This document shows positions 1-11,742 of a DNA stretch of 64,000 nt, piece by piece (positions within the stretch are counted from its first letter, which is position 1; each line of letters opens with the position of its first letter). The DNA lies in NCBI GenBank assembly GCA_050084985.1, contig JBITNC010000001.1, positions 182,714,001 to 182,778,000 of the forward strand, in the 5' to 3' direction. The notes under the pieces were generated by a model, which saw only the letters and a program-made list of their open reading frames with translations, was not told where the DNA came from and searched no databases. Position numbers and translations under genes: made by a program. The DNA comes from Nageia nagi (Eukaryota; Pinophyta).

Positions 1-2335
1 TAAATCATTTCAATACAATATCATTTTCATTGGATATCTTAGACAAATAGATTAAAAATTCTATTTCATTTTAATGTCATTATGTTTTAGTTAACTACAT
101 AAAATAAAATATATAAGATGAATTATAACATAGTATAAGGCATTCATTGGTTTCAAACATCCATTTCTCTTAAAATGTTAATTAAAATCTTAAAGCACAT
201 GAGTTTTTTAATAAGATGCATGACACAAACATAGTTTAATGTAATGCAATAAAAATATTAGTAACAAATAACTAAAAACACATTATTTACATACACCCAG
301 AGGCCATATTTTGTATTATTATTTAAAATATATGAATTTTGGAAGGATCTTCATAAAATAATATAGTTGAGATAAATATAAACATAAAATACTCCTACAT
401 TTTAACTCCACTCCCTTGCCATCATTTGGGCTTCCTAAAAGGGGCATGAATTGTTGCTCCTTATAGTTGTGCTTGTAGTATTTGTTATACATTTTTCTTA
501 ACATTATTTGTTTAAAGTTTGGATTCTATCTAACTTCATCATATATTCGGCTGGGATCACCTTTTCTCAATAATGCTTTTGCAAGCATCTCATTGTGAAT
601 CTTATTACTAAAAGATATCCTTACTAAAAACTCTTTTACCCTCTCCTTTTGGGTCTATATTGTTGTTTCTATATGGGCAAGCTTGACTTATTTGCCCCTT
701 AGATCTCCCTTAGGATGACTTTGTGGTGCTTTCCCAAAAAATTTCTCAATCTCTTTGATTTTGAACTCCTTTGGAGGTGTTCATTCCTCTAAGTTAATAA
801 ATTGGACCCCTTTAAATGCTCCTCATCCTATCTGTGTTTCTCTTTTTTACTTTGTTTGGTGTTGCTCCTTATTCTCCCTAAGATTGGATTATTTTTATTC
901 TCCACTGCATCCTCCATTCTTCTTTTTTCCCCTCCTCTTTCTTTATTCCATTTTCTTATGTTATTTTTACAACTTCTCTACCAATTTCTACTATTTTAAT
1001 GAAAAATGAGTCTATATTTGTTGTGACCACATTATTGAGAGTTGCCTTACTACAATTATTAGGTTGCATAAGGTTTACAATTGCTACTATATTTTCTATC
1101 ATTATCTTTGATATGCCCCCCATTTCTTTACCCTGTTATGCTACATTCTCCCCCCCATGAATGTTATCTAGCCCAAATTTTATTTTTTCTTTCCCTTTTA
1201 TCAACCTTATCTCCCTTATAGTGGGATCTTTTCTTAGGTCTCCTTTCTCTTTATTGGCTTTCTTCTCCTCCTTCTATTTGAATACACTAGCCACATGGGT
1301 GTTCTTCTTTTGATAAAAAATTTTAACCCTAAGGTTCTTTTTCTTCCTTGTGTTGAAAACCTAGCCTCCAACTAAGATTCCTACCCTTGGCATCCTCTTG
1401 GGTATATTTTCTAAGGCTCTTTCATACACAAGTTTCATCACTCCACCATGAATTGGAAATGGTGTTAAATTTGCCTTAAAGTTTCTTATGGAAATATTCA
1501 TTGAATTGAAAACAAAGAAGACAAAATTTATCCTATCTATTTCAAGAAAGGCAAAGTGTTTGATAAGACTAAAATGATTGGTATAGAGCTTATTTTACCT
1601 TCCTTTAATAGTTATATATCTTATCAAGGCCTTGGATAGCTCCTTCCAAGGCTTTGGAATGTAGTTTTGCAATACCTTCATCTAAAACTTATCCAAAATG
1701 AGACCTTGCATATAGGTTTGAACCAACTTGTCTTTGGATGCAAGCTTATTCAAATTGCCTTCCCTTCTTGTTTTATTCCTACATTTGGTAGGTGGGTTAC
1801 TTGGGCAATTTTCTCTATTGAGAATATTAACTCCAAATCATTAACATTACCAATAGCTTCATTCTAAGATTCTACAACTTCTTATGAGATTTGTTCATCC
1901 TCAATCTCCTCACCCTTTTCATGCATTCATAAACCTACCTAAACCTCCCTCATAAAGAAAACACCATACTTCTATATTTTTTCTAGTCTCCTCTTTTGAT
2001 ATTGACTCCCTTATTACCAAGTATCCATCCATTTTTGAAGGTATAGGATGTTTCAAAATAAAATGTTGGTTATTTTCTAGAGTATAATTTCCTTACTTAA
2101 TCATTTGGGTGTTTGTCTGCTCCTTCCCTAGGTTGATGCTAAATGATGTAATTTTAGTTTTAGTCAATGTATTCCATCTATCACATCACCTAAAAATTGT
2201 ACTAACAAGATTGTAATTATAATTATTAATTATCCATTATCATTTTATACTCACATTTTCTACATTTTACAATGCTTGATATAAAATAACATTATTTGTG
2301 CTTCAAATTTACTCCATTTAAAATATTTAGAGTGT
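1..2335. repeat. Dispersed repeat R1, left copy
   Basis: Aligns by eye in direct orientation with 61556-64000, with many substitutions and small indels. Shared landmarks include the 'ggatatcttaga' stretch near 35 and 61590, and a pyrimidine-rich part near 800-1000 and 62500-62720. The right copy carries about 150 bp (61945-62097) absent here. On the - strand short protein-like stretches recur in both copies but frames are broken, so this looks like a decayed coding repeat of a family I cannot name. It probably starts before the window. Confidence 0.75.
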
Positions 2336-2764
2336 TGGGTTTTCTATTAAAATCTTGTTTGTATTCCATGTTACATTCTTCTCTTCATTCATAACTATAA
2401 CTTTATTTCCATATATGATTTCGATGTTGTATTCTTCTAAGGGTTTTCCTAGCTTGTGAATTTTTCTCATTGGTCATGCAAAAATGATATGAAAATTCCA
2501 ATGGGTAAGATTACAACAACCTAAAAATTTATTCATGCAAAAAGAATTACATAAATATAGCCCACAAATTAACATACAAGTACAAATCAAAAGAAAAACA
2601 CAAGCCTAGATCTCAATTGGCAACATGCATTGTAAAAAAGTCCCATACCTAGAGATTTAGGGTTCTACAACTACAAAGGGTCGAGAGATTCAATTTGCAT
2701 GCAAAAAATTAAATAACATGGGTAGGTATGTAGAATAGGTTGGTGAGTTTTGAATTTGTTTTAT
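2336..2764. other. Unassigned AT-rich sequence
   Basis: No coding potential, LTR end, primer site or strong repeat is visible. It separates R1 from the 'tatacccataatata' repeat block. Confidence 0.5.
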
Positions 2765-3006
2765 AATTCTTGCTATATGCCCATAATGTATATACTATAT
2801 ACCCATAATATAACTAAAATTGTAGTTAAAGTTTTTATAGTTCTCACTATATGCCTATAATATAACTAAAATTGTAGTTAAAGTTTTCATAGTTCCTATT
2901 ATATGCCCATAATATAACCAGTTTACACCTATAATATATCTCATTTAAAATTTTAAAAATAAATCATTCTTATTTCTCATTATACATCCATAATATAACC
3001 GCTATA
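2765..3006. repeat. Degenerate 'tatacccataatata' minisatellite, left half
   Basis: Irregular units of about 20-70 bp each contain a version of 'tatacccataatata', several followed by 'actaaaattgtagttaaag'. Element A is inserted within this block; the other half resumes at 7649. Related units in the opposite orientation occur at 50390-51000 and 57085-57290. Confidence 0.75.
3002..3006. other. Target site duplication of element A, left
   Basis: 'ctata' lies directly before the 5' LTR and is repeated at 7649-7653 directly after the 3' LTR, as expected for an LTR-element integrase making a 5-bp stagger. Confidence 0.9.
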
Positions 3007-3400
3007 TGTAATGTCCCCAAATTTGTAAAATGTCCACTGTCTCTCCTCTTGGAGTGTGATGTTCATGGCAAAGGAGGAGAAACCAAAAATAAATTAATTT
3101 AGGAGTATTTTATTGATATTTTGCATTTATTTCTGTAACCAAGGCTAAAGAGACCCTTGAGGCACTCACCCTTGGATTTTATTTAATTAATCTGGCTCAA
3201 ATATTTGTAATTAATGCAATATTAGTCTCTCATAATGGGATGTTACATTTATGAGCCATTGATCTTGTAATTTAGCATCTATAGGCAACCATTATGGGAC
3301 GTTGGGCTTCTTGGGTCCCTAGATGATTTAATTTGTCATTCCAAGACACTAGAAGAGGGATGTTGCACTTTGGGTGATTCCAAGGTATGAGATATCTTGT

Positions 3401-3407
3401 TATAAAA
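3401..3407 (+). promoter_or_regulatory. TATA box in LTR of element A
   Basis: TATAAAA, followed by a purine-rich stretch. The same box sits at the equivalent point in all four LTRs of this family (6946-6952, 39846-39852, 43379-43385), so it is the likely core promoter, with the U3/R boundary about 30 bp downstream. Confidence 0.7.
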
Positions 3408-3489
3408 GGAGATGGGATGCATCATTTAGGGTATGCTAGAAGATCATCAAAGTTTATCTCTTTTTGGGGATTAGCAGCTTTCTAGCTAG

Positions 3490-3640
3490 CTTAGTGGGAG
3501 AGCTCAAGCCAGTGTGGAGGAGTTCTTACCTAAGCTAGGATAGTAGCTCGAGCCAGTGAGGTGGAGTTGCTAGAGTAGCTTGAGCCAGTGAGGTGGAGTT
3601 ACTAGAATTAGTTCGAGCCAGTGTGGTGGAACTATTCTAT
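3490..3640 (+). repeat. LTR-internal 'gagccagtg' minisatellite
   Basis: Four or five irregular units of about 35-45 bp carry 'gagccagtg(a/t)ggtggag'. The block lies downstream of the TATA box, so it would be in R or U5 and transcribed. It recurs in the other three LTRs at about 7055-7195, 39958-40100 and 43491-43630. Confidence 0.7.
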
Positions 3641-3928
3641 CCCTGATCTAGATCCAACTAGTGGGGTAGATCTAGATCTAGCTAGTGTGGCCATATTCCA
3701 GATCCAAATCTAACTTGCCAAATCAGTGTAAGGAGGCATGTCCTAGATCCAAACCAGCTAAATCAGTGTGAGGAGGCTCATCTAGCATTGGGGAGAAGAT
3801 ATTGAAGAACTTGTAGGGCCAGATCATCCAAATCTACTTTATGAGGGTAAACATCCCCCTTCTTGAGCATTTGGGTATTTTTCCTTGAGTATTGTACTTG
3901 TCCATTTGGGATGTCCCAGGTCTTGAAG

Positions 3929-3934
3929 AATAAA
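3929..3934 (+). terminator. Possible poly(A) signal in LTR of element A
   Basis: AATAAA about 520 bp after the TATA box and conserved in position in the sister LTRs. This is a candidate 3'-end signal, inferred from motif and position only. Confidence 0.35.
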
Positions 3935-4098
3935 ATTCATTTCTAGCTCTATTTCTTATTCAATTTGCAGATCCAATTTGAATTGAGCTAGATAGAAAAA
4001 TATAAAAATATATATAAATTCCTAAGTAGTGATATTTCAATTTTGGAATATTACACTTTAACAAAAATTGCATTTTGTAAGTTTTGGGGATATTACAG

Positions 4099-4110
4099 TG
4101 GTATCAGAGC
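4099..4110 (+). other. Primer binding site, initiator tRNA-Met type
   Basis: TGGTATCAGAGC starts 2 bp after the 5' LTR. It is the standard plant sequence complementary to the 3' end of initiator methionyl-tRNA, and it fixes the + orientation of the element. Confidence 0.95.
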
Positions 4111-4267
4111 TAGTTTTCCTACCAGCTTGTATTAGCTTATGCTACCCAAGATCCATAATTACTACTTGAGGGGAAGAAGTGATCCTGATTACCAGCCGAG
4201 CTTGGAGGAGAGAGATGTAATAGATTTGGAGGGATCTAAAGAGTGGGAGGAATATGAATAAGGAAAC

Positions 4268-5162
4268 ATGGTTGATTCCAACATAGCCATCCTAAACACA
4301 TTAAGGAAGATGATGGAGTAATTACAGATACTCATGTCCCAAAGAGGGAACCAGACTCCACCACCCAGTTGGAAGAATAGAAATAGCCAAGGAGAGAGCT
4401 CATCTAGGGCTAGATCTCATTACTGGAAGTCTGTACCTATTCCACCTAAGTCTCTTTTTAGAAAAGAGGAAGATCTGAAGGAGATCTATCGGAGACATCA
4501 GGAGAGGCTTGACCAATTGTTCAATGAGTACATGGCCAAACTAGTAGAGTACAAAAACATTATATCTTTCAAAGAATTTCATGGACAATTAGAGGGAGGA
4601 AAAGGAGGATGCCCACCTATCTTTAAGGAGCCATTGCAGAAGATCCAATTAGATAAATTTGATGGAGGTGCAGGGATCTCAGCAAGAGGATGGATTCACT
4701 AGCTCTAAATGTACCTATCTTTCAATTCCATGGTAGAAGATGAGGCCATACATTTTGCCACACTCTCCATGAAGGGATGAGCCTATGAGTGGTGGCACCA
4801 TGGATTGAAAACATTAGGGCATGACCAAATCTCAACTTTTGATAAATTTTGCCAAAGGTTGGTGGAATGTTTTGAAAAGAAGACTAAAGAAAGTTACTTC
4901 CATGAGCTCACTAAGATCCAATAGAAAGGTACAGTTGAAGAATATGTAGATGAGTTTATGAATGTTTTCTATTATGGTTTCAAATCTATCAGAAGCTAGA
5001 AAGATGGCTATGTTCATGGAGGGTTTGAATGAAAATATCAAAAAATCTATCAAAGTATTTGAGCCAAATGATCTTGATGAGGCAATCAGAAGGGCCATAG
5101 CACTTGAATCAACTAGTTTGATACAAGGAAAGAGCAATCAAGGAAGGATGCAACCACCCTAG
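4268..5162 (+). pseudogene. gag: gag of element A (broken)
   Basis: Capsid-type gag. Translation from ATG 4268 shows the retrotransposon gag core: 'KFDGGAGISARGWIH' (ending at 4700), then 'EAIHFATLSMKG' and 'YEWWHHGLKTLGHDQIS', then 'SEARKMAMFMEGLNENI' near 4990. Damage is plain: TAA at 4319-4321 where element D has CAA, further stops after 4700, and one extra T near 4963 relative to D that shifts the frame. The second half (4962-5162) is in the frame of the protease, so gag and protease were once a single polyprotein. The product would have formed virus-like particles around the element's RNA. Confidence 0.85.
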
Positions 5163-5915
5163 CAAAAAATTATGCCAGCAAGTAAAATGAATGGGAGCCA
5201 AGGAAGGCTCACATCTCCACCAAGGAGAAATACATGGCTATTGGAGTAGACACAGAGGGATCGAGAGATCTCACATTCTGAAATGAGAAGAAGGAAAATG
5301 TGCTTTATCTATAGAGGATCATGGGAGCCAGGCCATCACTATAATGGGAAGGTCTAGCTTAGTTATGTAGAGGTAGTGGAGATGGAGGAACCTAAATCAA
5401 ATCTGTGGAGCATTTTAGAATTTATGGAAGAGTTTGCCACTCATAGCACCTTGGCCACCATTAGTGGAATACCCCATTACCCCACATTACACATTCAAGA
5501 AAGAGCTCTAGGAGAAGAAATGACTATTCTTATTGATGGAGGGGCATCTCACAACTTCATTGATGCTTTGTTTGTTGCTAAGAAAGGAGTAAAGATGGAC
5601 ATTTTTGAAGGATTCAATGTGGCCAATGCTAACAGCTAGATCTCATTTTGCAATAAGGTGATTAGACAACTTCCAGTTGAGACCAAAAATTACTCCATGA
5701 GAAGTGATTTCTATGTATATCCCATGGGAGGGACCTTGTACATGGTCTTTGGAATTCAATGGCTAAAAACTTTGGGGGAGATTAGGACAAATTATGACAC
5801 CTTGGAAATGAAGTTCTTGGCAAATGGAAAGGAGGTCATCATGAGAGGATTGCAGGGCAACAATAGGGCCACTTCAAAAGCCCATCAATTAGAAGTAATA
5901 GAAGATCTAAAGTAG
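5163..5915 (+). pseudogene. Zinc-knuckle remnant and aspartic protease of element A (broken)
   Basis: Same frame as the distal gag. A cysteine/histidine stretch near 5295-5345 ('CFIYRGSWEPGHHYNG') looks like a degraded nucleocapsid zinc knuckle. The protease active-site motif 'ILIDGGASHNFID' lies at about 5526-5565 and belongs to the plant gypsy D-G/S-G protease type. It continues through 'VFGIQWLKTLGEI' (about 5749), the normal stretch between protease and RT, and stops at 5915. Stops occur at 5160-5162, near 5247 and at 5637-5639; the last is a Gln codon in element D. The reading ends where RT should begin. Confidence 0.85.
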
Positions 5916-6537
5916 CAACATTGAATCATTCCTCATGTCCCAAATAAACTACCATGCAAGACATCACCCAGTCCCAAGGTAACACACCCATATTTGCTCA
6001 ACTACTAACAAATTGGTTAAGAGTGTTCTTTTTCTAGATAATAAGTTGGAGGTTGATTGAAGATTGGAAACAAGTGATAATACTTACTGGTCATATTTAC
6101 TTCTCTTTGGCATATATGTTCCTATTACAAGTATATTACTGCAAAATTTTTTGGGACAAATTGTCCATCATCTTGCTTAAAATGAGAAATATAGGGATTG
6201 AAGATTTGGTATTACTTCATCATACTTTTCTTTGTGAACCACTCAGCCACTTAGACCATTGGGATGTTGGGACAAATGTATTCATGCTTGCTAAAATTAT
6301 AGATTCTCCCTCCCATCATGTGATGTAGTCCTAGATAGAAGATAACCCACTAGCACTCCTTGATTTCATTCAGGACTTAGATGTTGGGTTGTGGAGCTAT
6401 GAAGGTAGACATTTTGGCCATCACTTGCAGCAAAAAATTGGAACTCTTTCTCCTTATTCTTTCATCCGCATTATAGCTTTTTAGGATGGGAAAGAGAAGG
6501 GCCAATTTATCTTGAGTTACTTGGGGACAAGCAATTT
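5916..6537 (+). other. Conserved 3' module of element A, no recognisable domain
   Basis: Occupies the place where RT-RNase H-integrase should be but matches none of them by eye. It is strongly conserved with 42349-42970 of element D. One 91-codon open stretch (6053-6328) includes 'CEPLSHLDHWDVG'; beyond it the frame reads 'DLDVGLWSYEGRHFGHH' and ends near 'NLGRGDL' at the polypurine tract. Frames are broken in both copies. It may be a remnant of a C-terminal pol tail, a captured sequence or a noncoding packaging region. Confidence 0.55.
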
Positions 6538-6551
6538 AGGAAGGGGAGACT
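6538..6551 (+). other. Polypurine tract of element A
   Basis: 'aggaaggggagact' directly precedes the 3' LTR, at the expected start of plus-strand DNA synthesis. Conserved at 42970-42984 in element D. Confidence 0.85.
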
Positions 6552-7648
6552 TGTAATGTCCCCAAATTTGTAAAATGTCCACTTTCTCTCCTCTTGGAGT
6601 GTGATGTTCATGGCAAAGGAGGAGAAACCAAAAATAAATTAATTTAGGAGTATTTTATTGATATTTTGCATTTATTTCTGTAACCAAGGCTAAAGAGACC
6701 CTTGAGGCACTCACCCTTGGATTTTATTTTATTAATCTGGCTCAAATATTTGTAATTAATGCAATATTAGTTTCTCATAATGGGATGTTACATTTATGAG
6801 CCATTGATCTTGTAATTTAGCATCTATAGGCAACCATTATGGGACGTTAGGCTTCTTGGATCCCTAGATGATTTAATTTGTCATTCCAAGACACTAGAAG
6901 AGGGATGTTGCACTTTGGGTGATTCCAAGGTATGAGAGATCTTGTTATAAAAGGAGATGGGATGCATCATTTTGGGTATGCTAGAAGATCATTAAAGTTT
7001 ATCTCTTTCTAGGGGTTAGTAGCTAGTGGAGTTGCAGCTTTCCAACTAGCTTAGTGGGAGAGCTCAAGCCAATGTGGAGGAGTTCTTACCTAAGCTAGGA
7101 TAGTAGCTCAAGCCAGTGAGGTGGAGTTGCTAGAGTAGCTCAAGCCAGTGAGGTGGAGTTACTAGAATTAGTTCAAGCTAGTGTGGTGGAACTATTCCAT
7201 CCCTGATCTAGATCTAGCCAGTGGGGTAGATCTAGATCCATCTAGTGCAACCATATTCCAAATCTAGATCTAACCTACCAAATCAATGTGAGGAGTCACA
7301 TCCTAGATCCAGACCAACCGAATCAGTGTGAGGAGGCTCATCCAGCATTAGGGAGAAGAGATTGAAGAACTTGCAGGGCTAGATCATCCAAATTTACTTT
7401 GTGATGGAAAACATCCCCCTTCTTGAGCATTTGGGTATTTTTCCTTGAGTATTGTACTTATCCATTTGGGACATCCCAGCTCTTGAAGAATAAAATTCAT
7501 TTTTGGCTCTATTTCTTGTTCAATTTGCAGTCTAATTTGAATTGAGCTAAATATAAAAATATATATAAATTCCTAAGTAGTGTTATTTCAACTTTGGAAT
7601 ATTACACTTTAACAAAAATTGCATTTTGTGAGTTTTGGGGATATTACA
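6552..7648 (+). repeat. 3' LTR of element A
   Basis: 1,097 bp, same tg...ca ends as 3007-4097, with scattered substitutions and small indels. One indel adds 'agctagtggagttgc' near 7021, which the 5' LTR lacks. TATA box 6946-6952. Confidence 0.95.
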
Positions 7649-7850
7649 CTATACACCCATAATATATCTCATCAAAACATTTCAACATTTTCTATTCTTA
7701 TTTTTGGATATATACCCACATTATCCTAAGCCATATACACCCATAATATATCTATTTTCAAAATTTCTAATTTTTTCATGTTTCTCACTATACACCATGT
7801 TATTTGTGATATACACCCATGATATATGTGTGAATTTGGTTGGAGGATAG
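7649..7850. repeat. Degenerate 'tatacccataatata' minisatellite, right half
   Basis: Begins with the right target duplication 'ctata' (7649-7653) and continues the block interrupted by element A, with five or six 'tacacccataatatatc' variants. A 71-codon + frame here is just the repeat read through. Confidence 0.75.
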
Positions 7851-8711
7851 GCTCTTCCAATATTTGTTCCATTACAATTCAAAAGTAAGATCACTTTTTT
7901 TTGAAATAAAGTAGAAGGTATACCTGAATTGATGAAGAATTATAAGTATAACTAGAATCTCCATATCCACTCTTCATGGAAAGCACTTCTCCATTGTTGG
8001 ACTTTGAAGTGGTGATTGGAACTATGATTTCTTATCTAGTTCCATAAAGACTTATCCTCTACTGATAATCAACTTACTATGATTAGAACTAAGAACATGA
8101 AACTTGCTTCTTCTTAGGGGAAAGGTGGGGTAGGAATGAACTGGACTTAAGGAATATTTATAGTTGTAACTTGCTTTTTTGATGTAAAAAAAGTGATGTG
8201 AGCTAACAATATTTAGTTTTGGGAGAGGTATTGTGGAGGAATTCTCATCATAATTCCCTCTATTAGTGTTTTGATTTAGAAGTATCCAAAAAGAAATTTA
8301 AACCAATTTCAACAAGAATCGATATAATATATCATGGTAAGTAATTTTTGTAAGGTATTTGAGAGGTGCTAAATCTACTGAACCTATTTTTGTTTTATTT
8401 GTTGATGTAAAGAGAATGAATTGAGCTGATGATATTTTTCTTTGGATTTGTAGAGTTAATCTCTATATGCATTGTATTCATCATAAGTCATGTAAACATA
8501 TTTAGGCTTGGCCTTGCATGTAGAACAACCATTGATTTGAAAGTTTCCTCCCTAAAGTTTTGCTTTTTTTTCTAACCAAATTAACAATACATCTACTTTA
8601 GGAATTCCTTATGTATTAAATACTTTAAATGGGTTCTTTGTTTGTATGGATGGTTGGCTTTTATAGATAACTACTTTTCAATTTTTTTGTTATCCTTCAA
8701 GTTTTTTGTAA
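7851..8711. other. Unassigned AT-rich sequence
   Basis: No open frame of note, no LTR ends, no tandem repeat and no similarity to the other blocks of the window that I could see. Confidence 0.5.
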
Positions 8712-11700
8712 CATTCTTTTATTGTATTACAAAATATGAAGAGTATATTATTCCTCAGGTTAAAATATGTGGACACCTACTATATGGACCTCTCATTGTC
8801 TATTTTTAGTTACCTCTTTCTTCAACTCCTTTACATGTGTTGGATTGTTATAATATTTTTGAAAAGTATTATAATATTCATCTCATTTAATAAAATTAAA
8901 AAATAAAGTATTAATCATTTTTTTAGTTTATTATAATTTTTTTAGTTTACTATAATATTTTTAAGGTTTATTTTTTCTTAAATAATATCAATTATTATAT
9001 TTATCATCCTCTATGGGATAGTGTAATTAGTTTTGGTTTTGGTTCTATAAAAGTAGTTTTAAGGTTCAAACTCTTATCTTTTGTTTATGTTATGAGGCTA
9101 AAGAGGTTTGTTGGTTTATTGTGCCTCAACATAGGTTCTAGAATCCTTTGAGGGATCTTAGAAATACAAGATGGGTATATGTAGTTTCATATAAATAAAT
9201 AAAAATTTTATATTTATCAAGATATATCAAAGCATATTTTAATAAGATCCATAGGTTATGTGAAATTCATATGATCTAATTTATGAAGAATATAATATTG
9301 CAATTGAATATTGACAAAATATAATTTATTTTATATAATTTGATATCGTAAAAGGAAATGAAATTTTATTTCTTATTTTAAGGGGTCAAGTATAATTCAT
9401 ATATCAAAATATATATTTCTTCTACAAAAGATCAATTTAATTTAATGGCATCCTATTATAGACCACACATAAAATAAGGCATTTAAGGATCTAGAGAAGC
9501 AAGTTTTATATCCTTGAAGACAAAGAAGCAATATTTAAAAGTTGCAACAACATTATTGAAAAAATATTATCACAACATTCTTCTCAAATATTAGATATTG
9601 CTACAACATTCTTTGAGATCCATCATGATTTCTAGATATAAAATCTTCAAGTTAGTGATAAAAATCCTTCTTCATATGTTATACTAGCATATGTTTATTT
9701 CTAATATTTCATTTGATATAACTTTGTAATTATATTTATATTTTTATTTGTAATTATGTATCATAATATTACTATGTTTCTTGTTATGCAAATTTCATAT
9801 AATACATATTGGTGAACTTAACTTATTTAACTCTTTTTGAACACCTTATTTACCTATGTAATTTTTATTCCCAAAAGACTTGGAGATTTTGTTTGTCTTA
9901 GTAGAAGTGTTAAATTGAAAGTTTTTCTATACAAATAAAAGGGCAATATTTTTACAAGATCCCTAAAATATGTTTAGAAATGTTCCACAATATTATATTC
10001 AAATATAGCATAATAAAAACCAATATATCAAACAATAAACCAATTAAAGCCCCAATATGATTGTGGAAAATACAATATCCATATAACATAGAAAATTTGA
10101 ATGCTACTATGCCACCCTAAGTGGACTTATGCCTACTAAACTACTTCAAAATAAATATTAAAAAAAAGGAACAACACATTAAGATAATTATATTCCCTTT
10201 TCCTATTCTTGCTACTAGTTGGATACTTGCCATTCATGCTAGAGATTACTTTGTTCATCCCTTCTACAATTCCTCCTTCTTCCTCTTCTTGGTCTTCCTA
10301 CTTTTTTATTTAAAGGTTGGTGTAGTTGGCTCATTGGTGCTTCTTCCTAGTTATTCTTCCATGGGTGATTTTTTCTTTATCTAATCTCTTTAGTAACAAG
10401 GAAGAGCCAAAGTTTTAGTTGGTTATGACTATACCATCTCTTCCTTTTGCAATGGATCTTTTGTTGGCTATATTGATGACTTTAATATTGTAATTGGATA
10501 TGTTTTTTCTTCTTACTCCCCTTAATTCTAGATTTGATCCATATCAAGGCATTTCTAGTTCTTTTCATCTTTAATCACAATCTCTTACTACTATGGGTAG
10601 GCTTTTTTTTCTATAGGCTTATTAGTTTTAGCATGAGATGATTTTCTTTGTTTTGGGCAAATCTACTTCTTAGTTATTGGGGCTTGATATTTCTTCTTAG
10701 CCTTAATTCTAATAGCCTCTTTATCCTCCCTTCTTTCCATTATTTTATTTTCCTCTCCTCTCCCTCTCATGTAGTTAAATTCCCCCTTTTCACTACATTG
10801 TTGATTACAAAGGGTTTCCTTTTTTATTATGTCATATTTTGGTCCAAATACAAGGGTTGCACTTACCATAGCTTAATGCATGATGATAATGAGACCTTGG
10901 TGGAAAGGGACCTTTTAATTACCATCCTTCACTAATTTCATCGAGTTTTTTCATGAATTTGATATGTAAAACTTAGATAAATATGTTGTATTGAAGTTCA
11001 TCACATATAGATTTCATTCATTCTTTTATATAAATTATTCAACTATACTAAATTATAGTATGGGTGCTCTAAAAGTCTATGTTTAGAACATTGATGTTGT
11101 AAAATTAGTTGAATATTCTCATAAAATTTAATCTACAAGTATGGAATGAAAGATAAAATACAAAAAGCAAAGATCAAAATAAGCACATAAAGAATGCAAG
11201 AAATTTATATTAATCCCTCCTAATGTAGGAGTACATCCAGTTTAACAATTTATTTTCTTAATTATGGATATTTTTACATTGATTTATAGTCATAAAATCA
11301 TGGAAAAATATGCTATATTTAGAAACAACCCTTCCTTCTTTTGTAATTCCTCCAAGTACTCTTAAATCAAATAAATTTATGAACTTTTCAACATTCAAAT
11401 TTTCATAATAATTTCAAAAACCCTTGAATAATGAATCTCACAAGTAGATATACACCCCTAGAGCAACTTACAACATCCCAAACTAATTAAATGCCTCCCT
11501 ACACCATCATGGAAACTAAAATGACCTTAATTGTTCATCTTTCTCATGTAAGGTATCTGGAGGTATGAAATTCATGCCTTAAACTATACCTTTATGGAAT
11601 CCTCAATATGATCTTGATGGATTCATCACATCAAATGATTGGATTATGATTAATTCCAAACATAAAGACACTTAGTGCATATATACCTACTCATGGAATA

Positions 11701-11742
11701 TTAGACTTCTAAATTGATCCATTTAGATCACATGTTTGCCAT
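8712..11742. repeat. Repeat R2, first copy
   Basis: Collinear with 38534-46270 once element D is removed; some stretches, for example 10098-10200 against 44642-44745, are almost identical. At about 9538-9560 this copy shows the uninterrupted version of the site where D inserted in the other copy. Both copies run into family X at the right end, so R2 may include the 3' end and flank of an X element. I found no clear LTR boundary or conserved protein; short + frames at 10121-10384 and 10648-10935 are not preserved in the other copy. Confidence 0.75.

Larger units (their letters stand above)
3007..4097 (+). repeat. 5' LTR of element A
   Basis: 1,091 bp, begins tgtaatgtcccc and ends ggggatattaca. 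Near-identical to 6552-7648 and clearly homologous to the LTRs of element D. Contains a TATA box (3401-3407), a 'gagccagtg' internal minisatellite (about 3490-3640) and an AATAAA (3929-3934). Confidence 0.95.
3007..7648 (+). mobile_element. Element A: RT-less Ty3/gypsy-type LTR retrotransposon (gag-protease)
   Basis: A structurally complete element: 5' LTR 3007-4097, primer site 4099-4110, 2.45-kb internal region, polypurine tract 6538-6551, 3' LTR 6552-7648, and 5-bp target duplications. The internal region encodes a gag and a retroviral-type aspartic protease, then about 600 bp of sequence resembling no pol domain. There is no reverse transcriptase, RNase H or integrase. Element D (39450-44086) has the same layout, so the lack of pol belongs to the family rather than to one deletion in this copy. 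This matches the plant non-autonomous class called TR-GAG. Stops and a frameshift show the copy is dead. Confidence 0.93.

Noticed and set aside
755-1009. Phe/Leu-rich + frames here and at 62461-63070
   Set aside because: Pyrimidine-rich strand of repeat R1 read in a chance frame; the - strand looks more protein-like.
4268-5915. Endogenous pararetrovirus (caulimovirus-type) origin for the gag-protease
   Set aside because: LTRs, polypurine tract, tRNA-Met site and 5-bp duplications show an LTR retrotransposon; no movement-protein or RT sequence.
10121-10935. Hydrophobic-looking + frames in R2
   Set aside because: Result of T-rich sequence; not preserved at 44660-45460.
11040-11600. Candidate LTR for family X within R2
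   Set aside because: A 'taggagtaca' stretch resembles LTRs of element C, but no matching partner, clean tg...ca ends or target duplication could be found.
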